From: Rhizobium bangladeshense
GTDB taxonomy: Bacteria; Pseudomonadota; Alphaproteobacteria; Rhizobiales; Rhizobiaceae
Assembly: GCF_017357245.1 (NCBI RefSeq)
Contig: NZ_CP071612.1
Location: 2,917,001-2,981,000, forward strand
DNA: 64,000 nucleotides
Reading direction: 5' to 3'
Of the stretch, positions 1-9,049 are shown one piece after another. The notes beneath the pieces are model-generated. The model was not told the origin of the DNA. It saw only the letters and a program-made list of their open reading frames with translations, and did not search any database. The translations under genes and the position numbers were made by a program. The first letter of the stretch is position 1. Every line of letters begins with the position of its first letter.

Positions 1-122
1 TCCGCCGGATGCGATCGGGCCTTTGATGCTTCAGCGAAATCGATTGGTCAATCAACGAAATTCAATTGCCGTGTCAGCTCTTAGCCCATAAGTGAAACCT
101 GAATTTCCAATAGGACACCCAC

Positions 123-854
123 ATGAATCGCGCCGACTTTGTTGAAGGTTTGCGGGGCGGCTCCGCCGTTGCGCTGGCATCGGCGCCCTTTGGCGCTTTG
201 TTCGGGGCGCTCGCGGTCGAGAACGGCATGTCGCTTTCCGAAGTCGCCTTCATGAGCGCCACCGTCTATGCCGGCGCCAGCCAGATGGTTGGCATCGAAC
301 TCTTCGGCCACAATGTCCATGCTTGGCTGATCGTGTTGTCAATCCTCGCCGTCAACTTCCGCCACGTCCTCTATTCCGCCGCGCTGGCACGCTACATCGG
401 CCATTTCACGCCAGTGCAGAAGTTCTTCACCTTCTTCCTGCTCGTTGATCCGCAATTTGCCGAAGCGGTCAAGCGCGGCGAAGCCGGCAGACCGCTGACC
501 TTCGCCTGGTACCTCGGCTTCGGCATTATCATCTACATCCCCTGGGTGCTGATCAGCGTTGTTGGCGGCATGCTCGGCAGCTTCATCGGCGATCCCAAGG
601 CAATCGGCCTCGATATCCTGCTGCCGGCTTATTTCCTCGGCATCGTCCTCGGCTTTCGAAAGCGTGATAATTTCCTTCCCGTGGCGCTCGTTAGCGCGGT
701 GGCATCAGTGCTCGCTTACCACTATGTCGGCTCGCCTTGGCACGTCAGCCTCGGCGCCGCCGCCGGCATCGTACTGGCTGCTCTACTGCCGCTACCGCGC
801 CAGATGCCGGATCTCGAAGCCGACGCTCTTCAACCCGAAGTGCACGAGGTCTGA
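123..854 (+). CDS. azlC: AzlC family branched-chain amino acid exporter, large subunit
   Basis: A 243-residue polytopic inner-membrane protein. The N-terminal part has the family-typical ASAPFGALFGALAVENG stretch (about residues 19-36) and the AVNFRHVLYSAAL segment (about residues 76-88) that I recognise as the AzlC hallmark. AzlC works with the small subunit AzlD to export branched-chain amino acids or toxic analogues such as azaleucine. The azlD start follows the stop after 3 bases, so the two are co-transcribed and probably translationally coupled. The start has an AGGAC-type ribosome site upstream. The substrate is inferred from the family only. The first 122 bases of the window hold no recognisable gene. 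Confidence 0.9.
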   Translation: MNRADFVEGLRGGSAVALASAPFGALFGALAVENGMSLSEVAFMSATVYAGASQMVGIELFGHNVHAWLIVLSILAVNFRHVLYSAALARYIGHFTPVQKFFTFFLLVDPQFAEAVKRGEAGRPLTFAWYLGFGIIIYIPWVLISVVGGMLGSFIGDPKAIGLDILLPAYFLGIVLGFRKRDNFLPVALVSAVASVLAYHYVGSPWHVSLGAAAGIVLAALLPLPRQMPDLEADALQPEVHEV

Positions 855-857
855 GCC

Positions 858-1166
858 ATGGAATTCGATCTTCACATGGCGTTGGTCATCCTAGCGGCGG
901 CGGTCGCCACATTCGCGACCCGCATCGGCGGCTATATTCTCATTACCAGGATGAAGAGCATCCCGCCGCGCATGGAGGCGGCACTGAACGCCGTGCCGGC
1001 CGCCGTGCTGACGACCCTGGTCGCGCCTGCCTTCTTCATCGGTGGCTGGGAGACGAAGCTGGCGCTGATCGTCGCCCTCTTCGTCTGCCTCCGCATTTCC
1101 CATACATGGATGCTGGTCGCCGCATGGGCTGTCGTGATGGCATGGCGCCATGCGATCGGCGCCTAG
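858..1166 (+). CDS. azlD: AzlD family small subunit of branched-chain amino acid exporter
   Basis: A 102-residue protein with three or four hydrophobic segments. The ATFATRIGGYILI stretch near residue 17 and PAAVLTTLVAPAFF near residue 50 are typical of AzlD. It partners AzlC, whose stop lies 3 bases upstream. Length and gene order match the usual azlCD pair. No terminator is obvious before the convergent aminopeptidase gene, whose end lies 64 bases downstream. Confidence 0.88.
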   Translation: MEFDLHMALVILAAAVATFATRIGGYILITRMKSIPPRMEAALNAVPAAVLTTLVAPAFFIGGWETKLALIVALFVCLRISHTWMLVAAWAVVMAWRHAIGA

Positions 1167-1230
1167 TCCTATTTTGTGCCTAAAAAGATAAGCGTCGTTC
1201 TAACCCGAAGGCGGCGTTCCGCCCTCTTTC

Positions 1231-3066
1231 CTAATATTCCAGCGGCAGCGTCGCGTTGTCGAGCCATGCTCGAACGTCGTGATCGTGGATGAGCGGCATC
1301 AGCGCCTCACGCGTGCGGCGGTGATAGTCATTGAACCAGTGAAGTTCGTCATGGGTCAGAAGCTCGGGAATGACGAGGCTGCGGTCGATCGGGCAGAAGG
1401 TCAGCGTCTCAAAGCCGAGCATCGGCATGTCTCCGCCTTCGATTTCCTCGGCGCCGCGCACATAGATCAGGTTCTCGATACGGATGCCGAAGCTGCCTGG
1501 CCGGTAATAACCGGGCTCGTTCGAAAGGATCATGCCGGGTAGCAATTCCTGCGTCGAAAGCCGGGATATGCGCTGCGGGCCTTCATGCACGGAGAGATAG
1601 GAGCCGACTCCATGACCTGTGCCGTGGGCAAAGTCGGCCCCTGCCCGCCACAGCGCGATGCGCGCCAGCGGATCTAGGTCGCAGCCGCGCGTACCCTTCG
1701 GGAAACGTGCCGTGCTGATCTGGATCATTCCCTTGAGCACCATCGTGAAGAAACGCCGATGCTCCTCTGACACCGTGCCGATCCCGACCGTGCGGGTGAT
1801 ATCGGTCGTGCCGTTGATATATTGCGCACCGGAATCGATCAGGAAGAGTTCGCCCGCCTCGATCATCCGGTTGGTCTCGGTCGTGACGCGATAATGCATG
1901 ATCGCCGCATGTTCGCCGGCGCCCGAGATCGTATCGAAAGAAATATCCTTCAGCGGGTTCTGCATGCTTTGGCCGACACGGGCGCGCACCGCTTCCAGAT
2001 GTTCGGCGGCGGCGATCTCGCTTACCGTGCCCGGCTTCTCCTGCGACAGCCAATAGAGGAACTCCACCATCGCCGCCCCGTCCTGCAGATGTGCAGCGGC
2101 CGAGCCGTTGATCTCGACGTCATTTTTCACCGCGCGCGGCAGCTTGGCGGGGTCGGCGCCCTCCACCACTTCGCCGCCCGCCTTGCGGATGATCTCCGCC
2201 AGCGCATGAGAGGCGATATCAGCATCGATCAGCACGCGGCCGCCATTCCTGGAAACGGCGGAGAGCCTCTCTTCCAGCGCCGAAGGCGGCAGTTGTGTGC
2301 AGATCTGCCCGAGATAGGCCTCCGGCTCGATGCTTGTCTTGCGCTTGTCGAGGAAGAGTTCGGCCCGCTCGTCGGCATGGATGATGGCGCGCGCCAACGG
2401 GTGCGGGGTGTGCGGCACGTCGGCACCGCGGATATTGAAGATCCAGGCCACCGACGAGGGATCGGCAATCAGCACCGCAGCGAGATTTTTCTTCGAAAGA
2501 CCGGCGGCTATCGTGGCAATCTTATCGCTCGCCAGCACGCCCGCTTGGGCGACATTCTGGATGGTGACGGCGCCGAGCGGTTCGGCCGGTCGATCGCTCC
2601 ACAACCTGTCGAGCGGATTGTACGGCAGGAAGACCAACATCCCGCCGATCTCTGCCAGTGCCCTTTCCAGACGCCGTACCTCCGCGCCCGAGTGCAGCCA
2701 GGGATCGATGCCGAGCCTCAACCCCTTGGTGCCGTTTGCGGCAAGCCAGACGTGCGGCGGCTCGTTGACCAGATCGCCGCCCGAGAACACCGAGCCGTCG
2801 ACTTGTTCGGCCAGTTGGGTCACATAACGCCCGTCGACGAAGACGATCGCCTGCGTCCGCAGGATCAGCGCGATGCCCGCCGAACCGGTGAAGCCCGTCA
2901 GCCATGCCAGCCGCTCCGAGCAGGCCGGAACATATTCGCCGTTGAACTCGTCGGCGCGCGGCACGAGGAAGGCGTCGATGCCGAGCGTATCGAAAGTGGC
3001 GCGCAACGCGGAAACCCGTTCCTTACCGAACTGCGGCGTGGAGGTAACCTCGAAAGACTGGAACAT
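1231..3066 (-). CDS. pepP: Xaa-Pro aminopeptidase (aminopeptidase P, M24B)
   Basis: A cytosolic dimetal peptidase that removes the N-terminal residue ahead of proline. The start is taken at MFQSFEV; an in-frame extension to 3117 is possible but has no family similarity that I can see. The resulting 611 residues fit the long, three-domain aminopeptidase P form. The C-terminal pita-bread domain shows the expected metal ligands: D411 in LIDSG, D422 in TTDITRT, H485 in GTGHGVG, E517 in SNEPGYY and E531 in IRIENL. H494 in VHEGP is the usual second active-site histidine. It is transcribed alone on the minus strand. Confidence 0.93.
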   Translation of the reverse strand: MFQSFEVTSTPQFGKERVSALRATFDTLGIDAFLVPRADEFNGEYVPACSERLAWLTGFTGSAGIALILRTQAIVFVDGRYVTQLAEQVDGSVFSGGDLVNEPPHVWLAANGTKGLRLGIDPWLHSGAEVRRLERALAEIGGMLVFLPYNPLDRLWSDRPAEPLGAVTIQNVAQAGVLASDKIATIAAGLSKKNLAAVLIADPSSVAWIFNIRGADVPHTPHPLARAIIHADERAELFLDKRKTSIEPEAYLGQICTQLPPSALEERLSAVSRNGGRVLIDADIASHALAEIIRKAGGEVVEGADPAKLPRAVKNDVEINGSAAAHLQDGAAMVEFLYWLSQEKPGTVSEIAAAEHLEAVRARVGQSMQNPLKDISFDTISGAGEHAAIMHYRVTTETNRMIEAGELFLIDSGAQYINGTTDITRTVGIGTVSEEHRRFFTMVLKGMIQISTARFPKGTRGCDLDPLARIALWRAGADFAHGTGHGVGSYLSVHEGPQRISRLSTQELLPGMILSNEPGYYRPGSFGIRIENLIYVRGAEEIEGGDMPMLGFETLTFCPIDRSLVIPELLTHDELHWFNDYHRRTREALMPLIHDHDVRAWLDNATLPLEY

Positions 3067-3218
3067 GCTGGAAATCCGAATGGTTGAAACGAATCCGGTT
3101 AATGGGATGCCGGCCATGTTAGCGAATTTTCAATCGATGGGGAGAAAAAGCGACGAAACGAGTCGAAGCCAATGCCGACCCTTTTTATTTTGACGGAACT
3201 GTGACGCTAAAAGTTAAT

Positions 3219-3235
3219 TTGGCACGCTTTATGCA
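3219..3235 (+). promoter_or_regulatory. Candidate sigma-54 (RpoN) -24/-12 promoter
   Basis: The sequence TTGGCACGCTTTATGCA matches the consensus YTGGCACGN4TTGCW with one mismatch (A for the first T of TTGC). The GG at 3221-3222 and GC at 3233-3234 have the strict 12-base offset. It points toward the small gene at 3346, with a predicted transcription start near 3246 and a leader of about 100 bases. No enhancer-binding site was identified upstream. Confidence 0.6.
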
Positions 3236-3345
3236 TTAGTCGCATGGCTCCCATGAGAAAAACCCTCTGCCTCCGCATTTCAGAATAGCTATATAGACGC
3301 CATCGAACGGTTCGGATGAACCAGCAAACGAAGGAAATTTTTGTA

Positions 3346-3519
3346 ATGACCGCCTCTCTCTCGCGCTTCGCATACAGCAGCCCGGTGCAGGCTGGCGAAC
3401 GCCAGACCGTGCGTCACGTGATCGGCGCCCGCCGCCCGCAGAACGAGGACACCCTCAAGCTGCTCGGTGCCGGCCAGCGGGTCACGCGCCACCAGGGCGC
3501 CCCCAGCTACGCGTTCTGA
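3346..3519 (+). CDS. Small conserved-looking protein, unknown function
   Basis: A 57-residue basic protein beginning MTASLSRFAYSSP and ending APSYAF. The start at 3346 is preferred over the in-frame ATG at 3316 because AAGGAAA lies about 10 bases before it. The product has no membrane segment, no cysteines and many Arg, Gln and Gly residues. It sits alone between divergent pepP and convergent prmA, with a candidate sigma-54 promoter upstream and a strong intrinsic terminator downstream, so it is a self-contained transcription unit. I do not recognise the family. Confidence 0.6.
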   Translation: MTASLSRFAYSSPVQAGERQTVRHVIGARRPQNEDTLKLLGAGQRVTRHQGAPSYAF

Positions 3520-3634
3520 GCTTGAAAGCCCGTCCGTCTCCTCCCTCCCGGACAGGCCTTATTGGAATGCAGTAGAGCCCGCTCGAGCGCTCCTCCTCCT
3601 TCGAGCTCGCGGGCATTGACCGGAAAACCGGTCC

Positions 3635-3664
3635 AAGGCGGTGCCATCGGCACCGCCTTTTTTT
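3635..3664 (+). terminator. Rho-independent terminator after the small protein gene
   Basis: A perfect 11-bp stem (AAGGCGGTGCC with GGCACCGCCTT) and a three-base loop, followed by an uninterrupted T run. It lies 116 bases after the small gene's stop and would end that transcript. Confidence 0.9.
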
Positions 3665-3734
3665 GTTATGGGCGAGTTTTAATATCTTCGGAGCAGTGCA
3701 AGAACGATTTGGCTTTGGTGAGATGCAACATCCC

Positions 3735-3757
3735 TTGACGAGCACAGGGATGAGGGA
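3735..3757. repeat. Half copy of a dispersed palindromic repeat
   Basis: TTGACGAGCACAGGGATGAG and the following GGA match the right arm of the repeat at 8384-8408 in 22 of 23 positions. Only one arm is present here, near the 3' end of prmA. This shows the arm sequence is dispersed in this genome. Confidence 0.65.
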
Positions 3758-3804
3758 GAGACGCCGCGCCTCAGACAAACCCGCTGCAGACCCAGCCCAA
3801 AAAC

Positions 3805-4683
3805 TTACGGCCGGTCGAAATGGATGGTCACCCAGCCGTTCCGCCAGATCGTCCTGACATGACGAAGTCTGGCGCCGCTATAGGCGGCAATCACCTTCCA
3901 CCGCTGCGCCGCTAGAATGCCCGAAAGGATCACCGATCCGCCGGGCGCAAGATGCGTGGCGAGCTTTGGCGCCATTCGGATCAGTGGCCGGGCGAGAATA
4001 TTGGCGATGATCAGATCGAAGGGACCATGCGCCGAGAAGGCCGTTGAATGAAAACCCGGCGCGGTCCTCGTGACAATACCCGACGCGATGCCGTTGCGTC
4101 GCACGTTCTCGGCCGCGACCCGCGTCGCCACCGGATCGATATCGGTCGCAAGCACCGGTATGTTCTTAAGCTTGCGCACGGCGATCGCCAGAACGCCGCT
4201 GCCGGTGCCGAGGTCGAGTGCGTTGGAGACCGGGCGCGAACGCACCACGGCATCGATCACCTCAAGGCAGCCGGCCGTTGTGCCGTGATGGCCGGTGCCG
4301 AAGGCCTGGCCGGCATCGATCTCGATGGCGATGTCACCAGGACGGACCTTATCGCGGTCATGCGATCCATGCACCAGGAAGCGCCCTGCCCTGACGGGCT
4401 TCAGCCCTTCCAGCGATTTCGCCACCCAATCGACGTTGGGGATGACTTCTCGCGACAGCTGAGCATGGGGAAAAGCGTCCTTCAGCGCCGCTTCGATGCG
4501 AGAGCGCACATCCGTCTCATCCTCGGCCATCATGTAGACCGAGGCCTCCCAGATATCCTTCTTCTCATCGATTTCGGTGGTGCCAATGGCAAAGTCTTCT
4601 TCGCCGAAGACTTCGGTCAGGAGGTCGAGGATCGCTTCTGCCTGGCTTTCGGTCGTCGATACGTAAAGGCGGATTTCACTCAC
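3805..4683 (-). CDS. prmA: Ribosomal protein L11 methyltransferase
   Basis: A 292-residue class I SAM methyltransferase that trimethylates ribosomal protein L11. The N-terminal substrate-recognition domain (about 1-95) is followed by the catalytic domain with GQAFGTGHHGTT (125-136), the SAM loop DLGTGSG (157-163) and an ANILARPL segment equivalent to the NPPY-type active-site strand. Length and motif order agree with PrmA. It lies 68 bases downstream of the SCO1/SenC gene on the same strand, and the two could share a transcript. Confidence 0.93.
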   Translation of the reverse strand: MSEIRLYVSTTESQAEAILDLLTEVFGEEDFAIGTTEIDEKKDIWEASVYMMAEDETDVRSRIEAALKDAFPHAQLSREVIPNVDWVAKSLEGLKPVRAGRFLVHGSHDRDKVRPGDIAIEIDAGQAFGTGHHGTTAGCLEVIDAVVRSRPVSNALDLGTGSGVLAIAVRKLKNIPVLATDIDPVATRVAAENVRRNGIASGIVTRTAPGFHSTAFSAHGPFDLIIANILARPLIRMAPKLATHLAPGGSVILSGILAAQRWKVIAAYSGARLRHVRTIWRNGWVTIHFDRP

Positions 4684-4751
4684 GATAGGCGATCTTTCCG
4701 GTTTCCGTTGCCCGCCGCCGGTCGAGCCAACGCCCTATCACGCTGGAGCCG

Positions 4752-5351
4752 TCATCCCTTGTTGACGAGATTCTCCAGCTTCTTTACCGCCGTGTCCGGA
4801 TTTTCGCCATAGGCGATCGTTCCGGAAAACCGCCCGGCCGAATCAAGCAGGAAAACCGAAGCCGTATGGTCCATCGTATAGTCGCCATTCGGGTCCTTCT
4901 CATCGACCGGCACCTTCTTGGCATAAACGCGGAAACCTTTGATGACTTCGGCAATCTTGTCCGGCGGGCCCGAAATGCCGGTAATGCGTTTGGAAACGTT
5001 GGAGACATATTGGTCCACGATCTCCGGCGTATCGCGCTCCGGATCGACGGTAATGAAATAGGCCTGCAATTTGTCACCCTTGGGATCGACCTTCTCCATC
5101 CAGCCGTTCAGCTCGAACAGCGTCGTCGGGCAAACTTCCGGGCAATGGGTAAAGCCGAAGAACAGGGCCGTCGGCTTGCCGCGCAGCGCCTCCTCGGTGA
5201 TCGGCTGGCCGCTCTGGGAAACGAGCGTGAAGGGCACGCCAAAGGGTGGTTCCGCCACGACGTCCCGCGACTTCATCGAATAGCTAACCACGCCGAGAAC
5301 CCCGGCAAGTATCAGAACACCAACCCAGACGGCGATGCGAAATGTCTTCAT
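4752..5351 (-). CDS. SCO1/SenC family copper chaperone
   Basis: A 199-residue membrane-anchored, periplasm-facing thioredoxin-fold protein. Residues about 6-26 form the N-terminal membrane anchor. The copper site is complete: C70 and C74 in the CPEVC motif, and H162 in MDHTAS. Such proteins deliver copper to the CuA centre of cytochrome c oxidase or maintain its thiols. No oxidase genes are next to it, so the oxidase link comes from the family. Confidence 0.92.
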   Translation of the reverse strand: MKTFRIAVWVGVLILAGVLGVVSYSMKSRDVVAEPPFGVPFTLVSQSGQPITEEALRGKPTALFFGFTHCPEVCPTTLFELNGWMEKVDPKGDKLQAYFITVDPERDTPEIVDQYVSNVSKRITGISGPPDKIAEVIKGFRVYAKKVPVDEKDPNGDYTMDHTASVFLLDSAGRFSGTIAYGENPDTAVKKLENLVNKG

Positions 5352-5732
5352 TGACGTGATCCTCGATCCGAGACGGCCATGTCCCCGCCGGCGTGATTAT
5401 AGTCTCGGCCGGCCGCGCGCAATTCAAGAGTGCGTTTTCTGACCCGTGATTAATTGTCTCACGGGCAGAATCTGTCCAAGGCGGAAAAACCGTCAAACCG
5501 GAAGTGGCGCCGATCAAACGCAGCGTGTTTTGAACCCTTTACCTTCAAGACAAACAGATCGTCCCAAGAGAACATCGTTAGGAAAGGCTTAAATCGTCAT
5601 CTCTATATTTAGCAGTGCGTGCGGCCTGATCGAGCCGTTCTGACATGAAGTCTGCCGAGTGGCGAAAACCCCGGACGTCCGCATGAGGGTAGGAAAAACA
5701 TAAACCCGAGCGGTTTGTGGAGGGGTCTTTTC
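5352..5732. other. Intergenic region between SCO gene and chemoreceptor gene
   Basis: About 380 bases between divergent genes. It must hold promoters for both directions, but I could not pick a convincing -35/-10 pair. No small ORF with a good ribosome site, no repeat and no clear hairpin were seen. Confidence 0.5.
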
Positions 5733-7697
5733 ATGGCGAATTCATCAGTGCGCAAGAGCCTATCGGTCAGCCAGAGGCTCTGGACGCTCGGTGGCGCGGC
5801 CTTCGTCGGTTTCGGCACGATGCTCGGCGTCGGCTGGTACGAGAACATGCGGGTCGACGCGGCCCTGCACCGCGCCACCGAGATCCAGGCAAGCGTCAAT
5901 CATCTCGGCGATATGCGGCTTGCGAATCTGACAATGGTCTTGGCTGCCATGGATATTATTGTCGACAAGGATAGAAAGGTCGTCGAGCCTGCGCGCATCA
6001 AACTGATCGGCGATTCGCTGACTGCTCTTTCCAGTGGCTCAAGGGAAATGCGCCTTCTTGCCGGGGAAATGCACGACGAGGCGCTGTTGAAGAGTTATGA
6101 CGCTGATGTCGCCGCAATCGGCAAGGCAATACAGGTCGATCTGATCGCGCTGGTCCAACAGGGAGCACCCGATGCGGAATTCGACAAGATTGACGACACG
6201 ATCGACGGCGCCGGCGAGGAGCTAACTGCAACGCTCGACAAGCTCGCCGCTGACGGCACCGTCTTCGCCAAGCAGCATGTCGAGCTCGCCAACGCCGTAT
6301 CGCGGGAGGCCCTCATCCTGCAGATCGGCCTCGGCGTCTTGGCTATCCTCACTATGGGCATCCTGCAATATGTCCACGGCGGTTCGATCCGGCGCGGTAT
6401 CGGCGCCGTGCGCCAAAGCATGCAGCACATCATGAACGGCGATCTAGCCAGCGACGTTCCGGAAAAGAACCGCGGCGACGAAATCGGCGAAATGGCGCGC
6501 GCCGCCGACAGCTTTCGACTCGCCGCCATTGAAAAGCGCGACCTTGAAGCCCAGACCCAGACGGACAGGCAACGCAGCGATGCCGAGCAACGTGCCCGCG
6601 AAGCCGCCAAGCTAGCCGAAGCCGAAGCCCTGAACGCCGCTGTCACCGCTCTCGGCGCCGGCCTCACCCGCTTGTCGGGCGGGGACGTGACCGTAACTAT
6701 CGAACAACCTTTCCGCGACGAGCTGGAGCGCTTGCGCCTCGACTTCAACCAGACGACCGCAACGCTGCGCAAAGCGATGAGCGACATCGCCATCAATAGT
6801 AGCTCGATCGAGGCGAACAGCCGCCAGATGCGCGCCGCCGCCGACGATCTCGCCAAGCGGACCGAGCAACAGGCCGCCTCGCTGGAAGAAACGTCGGCCG
6901 CCCTCGACCAGATCACCGCCACCGTCCGCAACGCCACCAGCCGCGCCGAGGAAGTGGGCCACATGGTCTCGCATACTCGCGAGAATACAGCGAAATCGGA
7001 CATCGTCGTCGGTAATGCGATGGCCGCGATGGAGCGAATCGAGGGTGCCTCCCGCGAGATCGGCAAGATCATCAACGTCATCGACGAGATTGCGTTCCAG
7101 ACGAACCTCTTGGCGCTTAATGCCGGTGTCGAGGCAGCGCGCGCCGGCGAGGCTGGCAAGGGTTTCGCTGTTGTCGCCCAGGAAGTGCGCGAACTCGCCG
7201 GCCGTGCCGCGGGTGCTGCCAAGGACATCAAGGCCTTGATCGGCAAATCCGGCGAGGAAGTGAAGGTCGGCGGCGAACTGGTGACGGCCGCAGGTGAAGC
7301 GCTTCGCCAGATCGGCGAGGATGTTCTGCGCATCGACGAACATGTTAAGTCAATCGTAACCTCTGCGCGCGAACAATCGGTCGGACTGAACGAAATCAAC
7401 ACTTCAATCAGCCAGATGGATCAGGTCACGCAGAAGAACGCGGCCATGGTGGAAGAGACGAATGCCGCAAGTCATACGCTCGCCATCGACGCGGAAAACC
7501 TGACGCAGCTGGTCAAGCAGTTCAAAACCGGCGAGGGCATGACCGCCCGGCAACCGCCGCGAGAGGCAACCGCCGCCTCGCATTCAAGACCATCTCCCGC
7601 GCGCAACCTGATCGGCAAAGTCGCGGGCGCATTCAACGGCGGTTCCGCCGCCAAGGCTATCGCTCCCCCCGCCGGGGACAACTGGGAAGAATTCTGA
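5733..7697 (+). CDS. Methyl-accepting chemotaxis protein with CheR/CheB-docking tail
   Basis: A 654-residue chemoreceptor. The ATG at 5733 is chosen because GGAGGGG precedes it by 8 bases; the TTG at 5715 is less likely. There is an N-terminal membrane segment (about 15-30), a helical periplasmic domain (about 35-185), a second membrane segment (about 190-212) and a HAMP region. A second HAMP-like region lies near residue 310, followed by the signalling hairpin whose tip is around [16 protein letters not shown] (about 448-463). The protein ends in NWEEF, resembling the C-terminal pentapeptide (NWETF) that docks CheR and CheB in high-abundance receptors. cheW starts 2 bases after the stop. The ligand is unknown. 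Confidence 0.93.
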   Translation: MANSSVRKSLSVSQRLWTLGGAAFVGFGTMLGVGWYENMRVDAALHRATEIQASVNHLGDMRLANLTMVLAAMDIIVDKDRKVVEPARIKLIGDSLTALSSGSREMRLLAGEMHDEALLKSYDADVAAIGKAIQVDLIALVQQGAPDAEFDKIDDTIDGAGEELTATLDKLAADGTVFAKQHVELANAVSREALILQIGLGVLAILTMGILQYVHGGSIRRGIGAVRQSMQHIMNGDLASDVPEKNRGDEIGEMARAADSFRLAAIEKRDLEAQTQTDRQRSDAEQRAREAAKLAEAEALNAAVTALGAGLTRLSGGDVTVTIEQPFRDELERLRLDFNQTTATLRKAMSDIAINSSSIEANSRQMRAAADDLAKRTEQQAASLEETSAALDQITATVRNATSRAEEVGHMVSHTRENTAKSDIVVGNAMAAMERIEGASREIGKIINVIDEIAFQTNLLALNAGVEAARAGEAGKGFAVVAQEVRELAGRAAGAAKDIKALIGKSGEEVKVGGELVTAAGEALRQIGEDVLRIDEHVKSIVTSAREQSVGLNEINTSISQMDQVTQKNAAMVEETNAASHTLAIDAENLTQLVKQFKTGEGMTARQPPREATAASHSRPSPARNLIGKVAGAFNGGSAAKAIAPPAGDNWEEF

Positions 7698-7699
7698 TC

Positions 7700-8167
7700 A
7701 TGAACAACAACGCCATCAAGCAGTCAGGCGCCTACCTCGAAATCGTCTCGTTCCATCTGGGCGACCAGGAATTCTGCATCGACATCATGGCCATCCGCGA
7801 AATCCGCGGCTGGGCGCCGGTGACGCCGATGCCGCATACTCCGCCCTACGTGCTGGGCCTCATCAACCTGCGCGGTGCAGTGATCCCGGTCATCGACATG
7901 GCCTGCCGCCTTGGCATGAAGATGACGGAGCCCTCCGAGCGTTCGGCGATCATCGTCACCGATATCGCCGGCAAGCTGGTCGGTCTGCTGGTCGAGCAGG
8001 TTTCCGACATGATGACGATCAAGAGCGAAGACCTTCAGCCGCCGCCGGAGATCATTCCGGAAGCTCAGCGCGCCTTCTGCCGCGGCATCGTCGCACTTGA
8101 GAAGACCATGGTCTGCTTCCTGAACCTCGATACCGTCATTGCGGACGAACTGAATCAGGCTGCTTGA
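7700..8167 (+). CDS. cheW: Chemotaxis coupling protein CheW
   Basis: A 155-residue SH3-like adaptor that links chemoreceptors to the histidine kinase CheA. Typical segments are YLEIVSFHLGDQEFCIDI near the N-terminus, PPYVLGLINLRGAVIPVIDM (about 49-68) and VGLLVEQVSDMM. It follows the receptor gene by 2 bases, so the two form a small operon supplying a receptor with its adaptor. No cheA is in the window. A strong terminator follows. Confidence 0.94.
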   Translation: MNNNAIKQSGAYLEIVSFHLGDQEFCIDIMAIREIRGWAPVTPMPHTPPYVLGLINLRGAVIPVIDMACRLGMKMTEPSERSAIIVTDIAGKLVGLLVEQVSDMMTIKSEDLQPPPEIIPEAQRAFCRGIVALEKTMVCFLNLDTVIADELNQAA

Positions 8168-8194
8168 TATTTTGCCGGGAAAATAAGATCGCGG

Positions 8195-8220
8195 AGGCCC
8201 GGCTCGTCCGGGCCTTTCGC
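8195..8220 (+). terminator. Terminator after cheW
   Basis: Stem AGGCCCGG with CCGGGCCT, loop CTCGT, followed by TTCGCTTT. The T tract is imperfect, but the position 28 bases after cheW fits an intrinsic terminator. Confidence 0.7.
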
Positions 8221-8269
8221 TTTGGAAGACGCGACTGATCTGACCTATTGAACCAGATGCCCCCTCTCC

Positions 8270-8408
8270 TCCCTCATCTCTGTGCTTGTCACAGCGATCC
8301 AGCCACCGCGCGTCTGCGCGGTGAATGACCTTCTGCTCGCGCAGAGAGTCTCCTGCGCCCAAGGACTTTGGCGCGCCGGATTCCTGTGACGAGCACAGGG
8401 ATGAGGGA
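8270..8408. repeat. Palindromic dispersed repeat element, about 140 bp
   Basis: Two 25-base arms, 8270-8294 and 8384-8408, are inverted copies of each other with 23 of 25 positions matching (TCCCTCATCTCTGTGCTTGT... against ...AGCACAGGGATGAGGGA). The interior carries a smaller stem (CCGCGCG...CGCGG). A single arm recurs at 3735-3757. No coding potential was seen. It resembles RIME- or REP-like elements of rhizobia and fills the space between convergent cheW and creA. Confidence 0.7.
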
Positions 8409-8447
8409 TTTGGGGAGACACTCGCACCCTTCCTAAAATCCGCAACC

Positions 8448-8942
8448 CTACTGCGGCTTCCCATTCCTCCAGATCACGTTCTGCCCATAGAGTGGAATGG
8501 TCGAGATCGACATCTTCGCCGAACCATCAGTGAGTTCCCGCGAATGGGCGAGATAGATCAGCGTGTCGTTGGTCTTGTCGTAAATGCGGTTGACAACGAG
8601 CGTCTTCCAGATCAGCGACATGCCCTGGCGGAACACCTCGCTGCCGTCCTTTGAGAGATCGATATTACCGATCTCGACCGGCCCGGTCTGCCGGCAGGCG
8701 ATCGAATTGTTGGATGGATCCTCGAACCAGTTGCCGTTCTTGAGCCGGTCGATCAGGCTGCGATCGAAATAAGTGACATGGCAGGTGACGCCCCTGACCT
8801 CCGGATCGGACACCGCCTCGACAATGATATCGTTGCCGATCCAGTCGACCCCGACCTTGCCGACGACCTCGGCCGGGGCTGCGCCCGCTGAAAGCGCGAG
8901 AAAAGAAAGGGCAGCAAGGAAAAGATTACGCGGCTTGGACAT
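8448..8942 (-). CDS. creA: CreA family secreted protein
   Basis: A 164-residue protein with an N-terminal signal peptide (about residues 1-24, ending in GAAPAEV). The mature part carries the CreA-like segments VGVDWIGNDIIVEAVSDPEV, GVTCHVTYFDRS, SNNSIACRQTGP and the SMIWKT-like GMSLIWKTLVVNRIYD. The family is widespread in Proteobacteria, but its molecular role is not established. Two cysteines (in VTCHV and IACRQ) could form a disulfide. Confidence 0.85.
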   Translation of the reverse strand: MSKPRNLFLAALSFLALSAGAAPAEVVGKVGVDWIGNDIIVEAVSDPEVRGVTCHVTYFDRSLIDRLKNGNWFEDPSNNSIACRQTGPVEIGNIDLSKDGSEVFRQGMSLIWKTLVVNRIYDKTNDTLIYLAHSRELTDGSAKMSISTIPLYGQNVIWRNGKPQ

Positions 8943-9049
8943 AGCGGCTCCCTGGAGCGCAGCGCGTCCGACGGGACGCGCCTAAGGCGCTCTATCGCTT
9001 TATTGGCGCTTTGTAGATAAGTACGCGCCCATGCTTTGCAAGAAACCGC

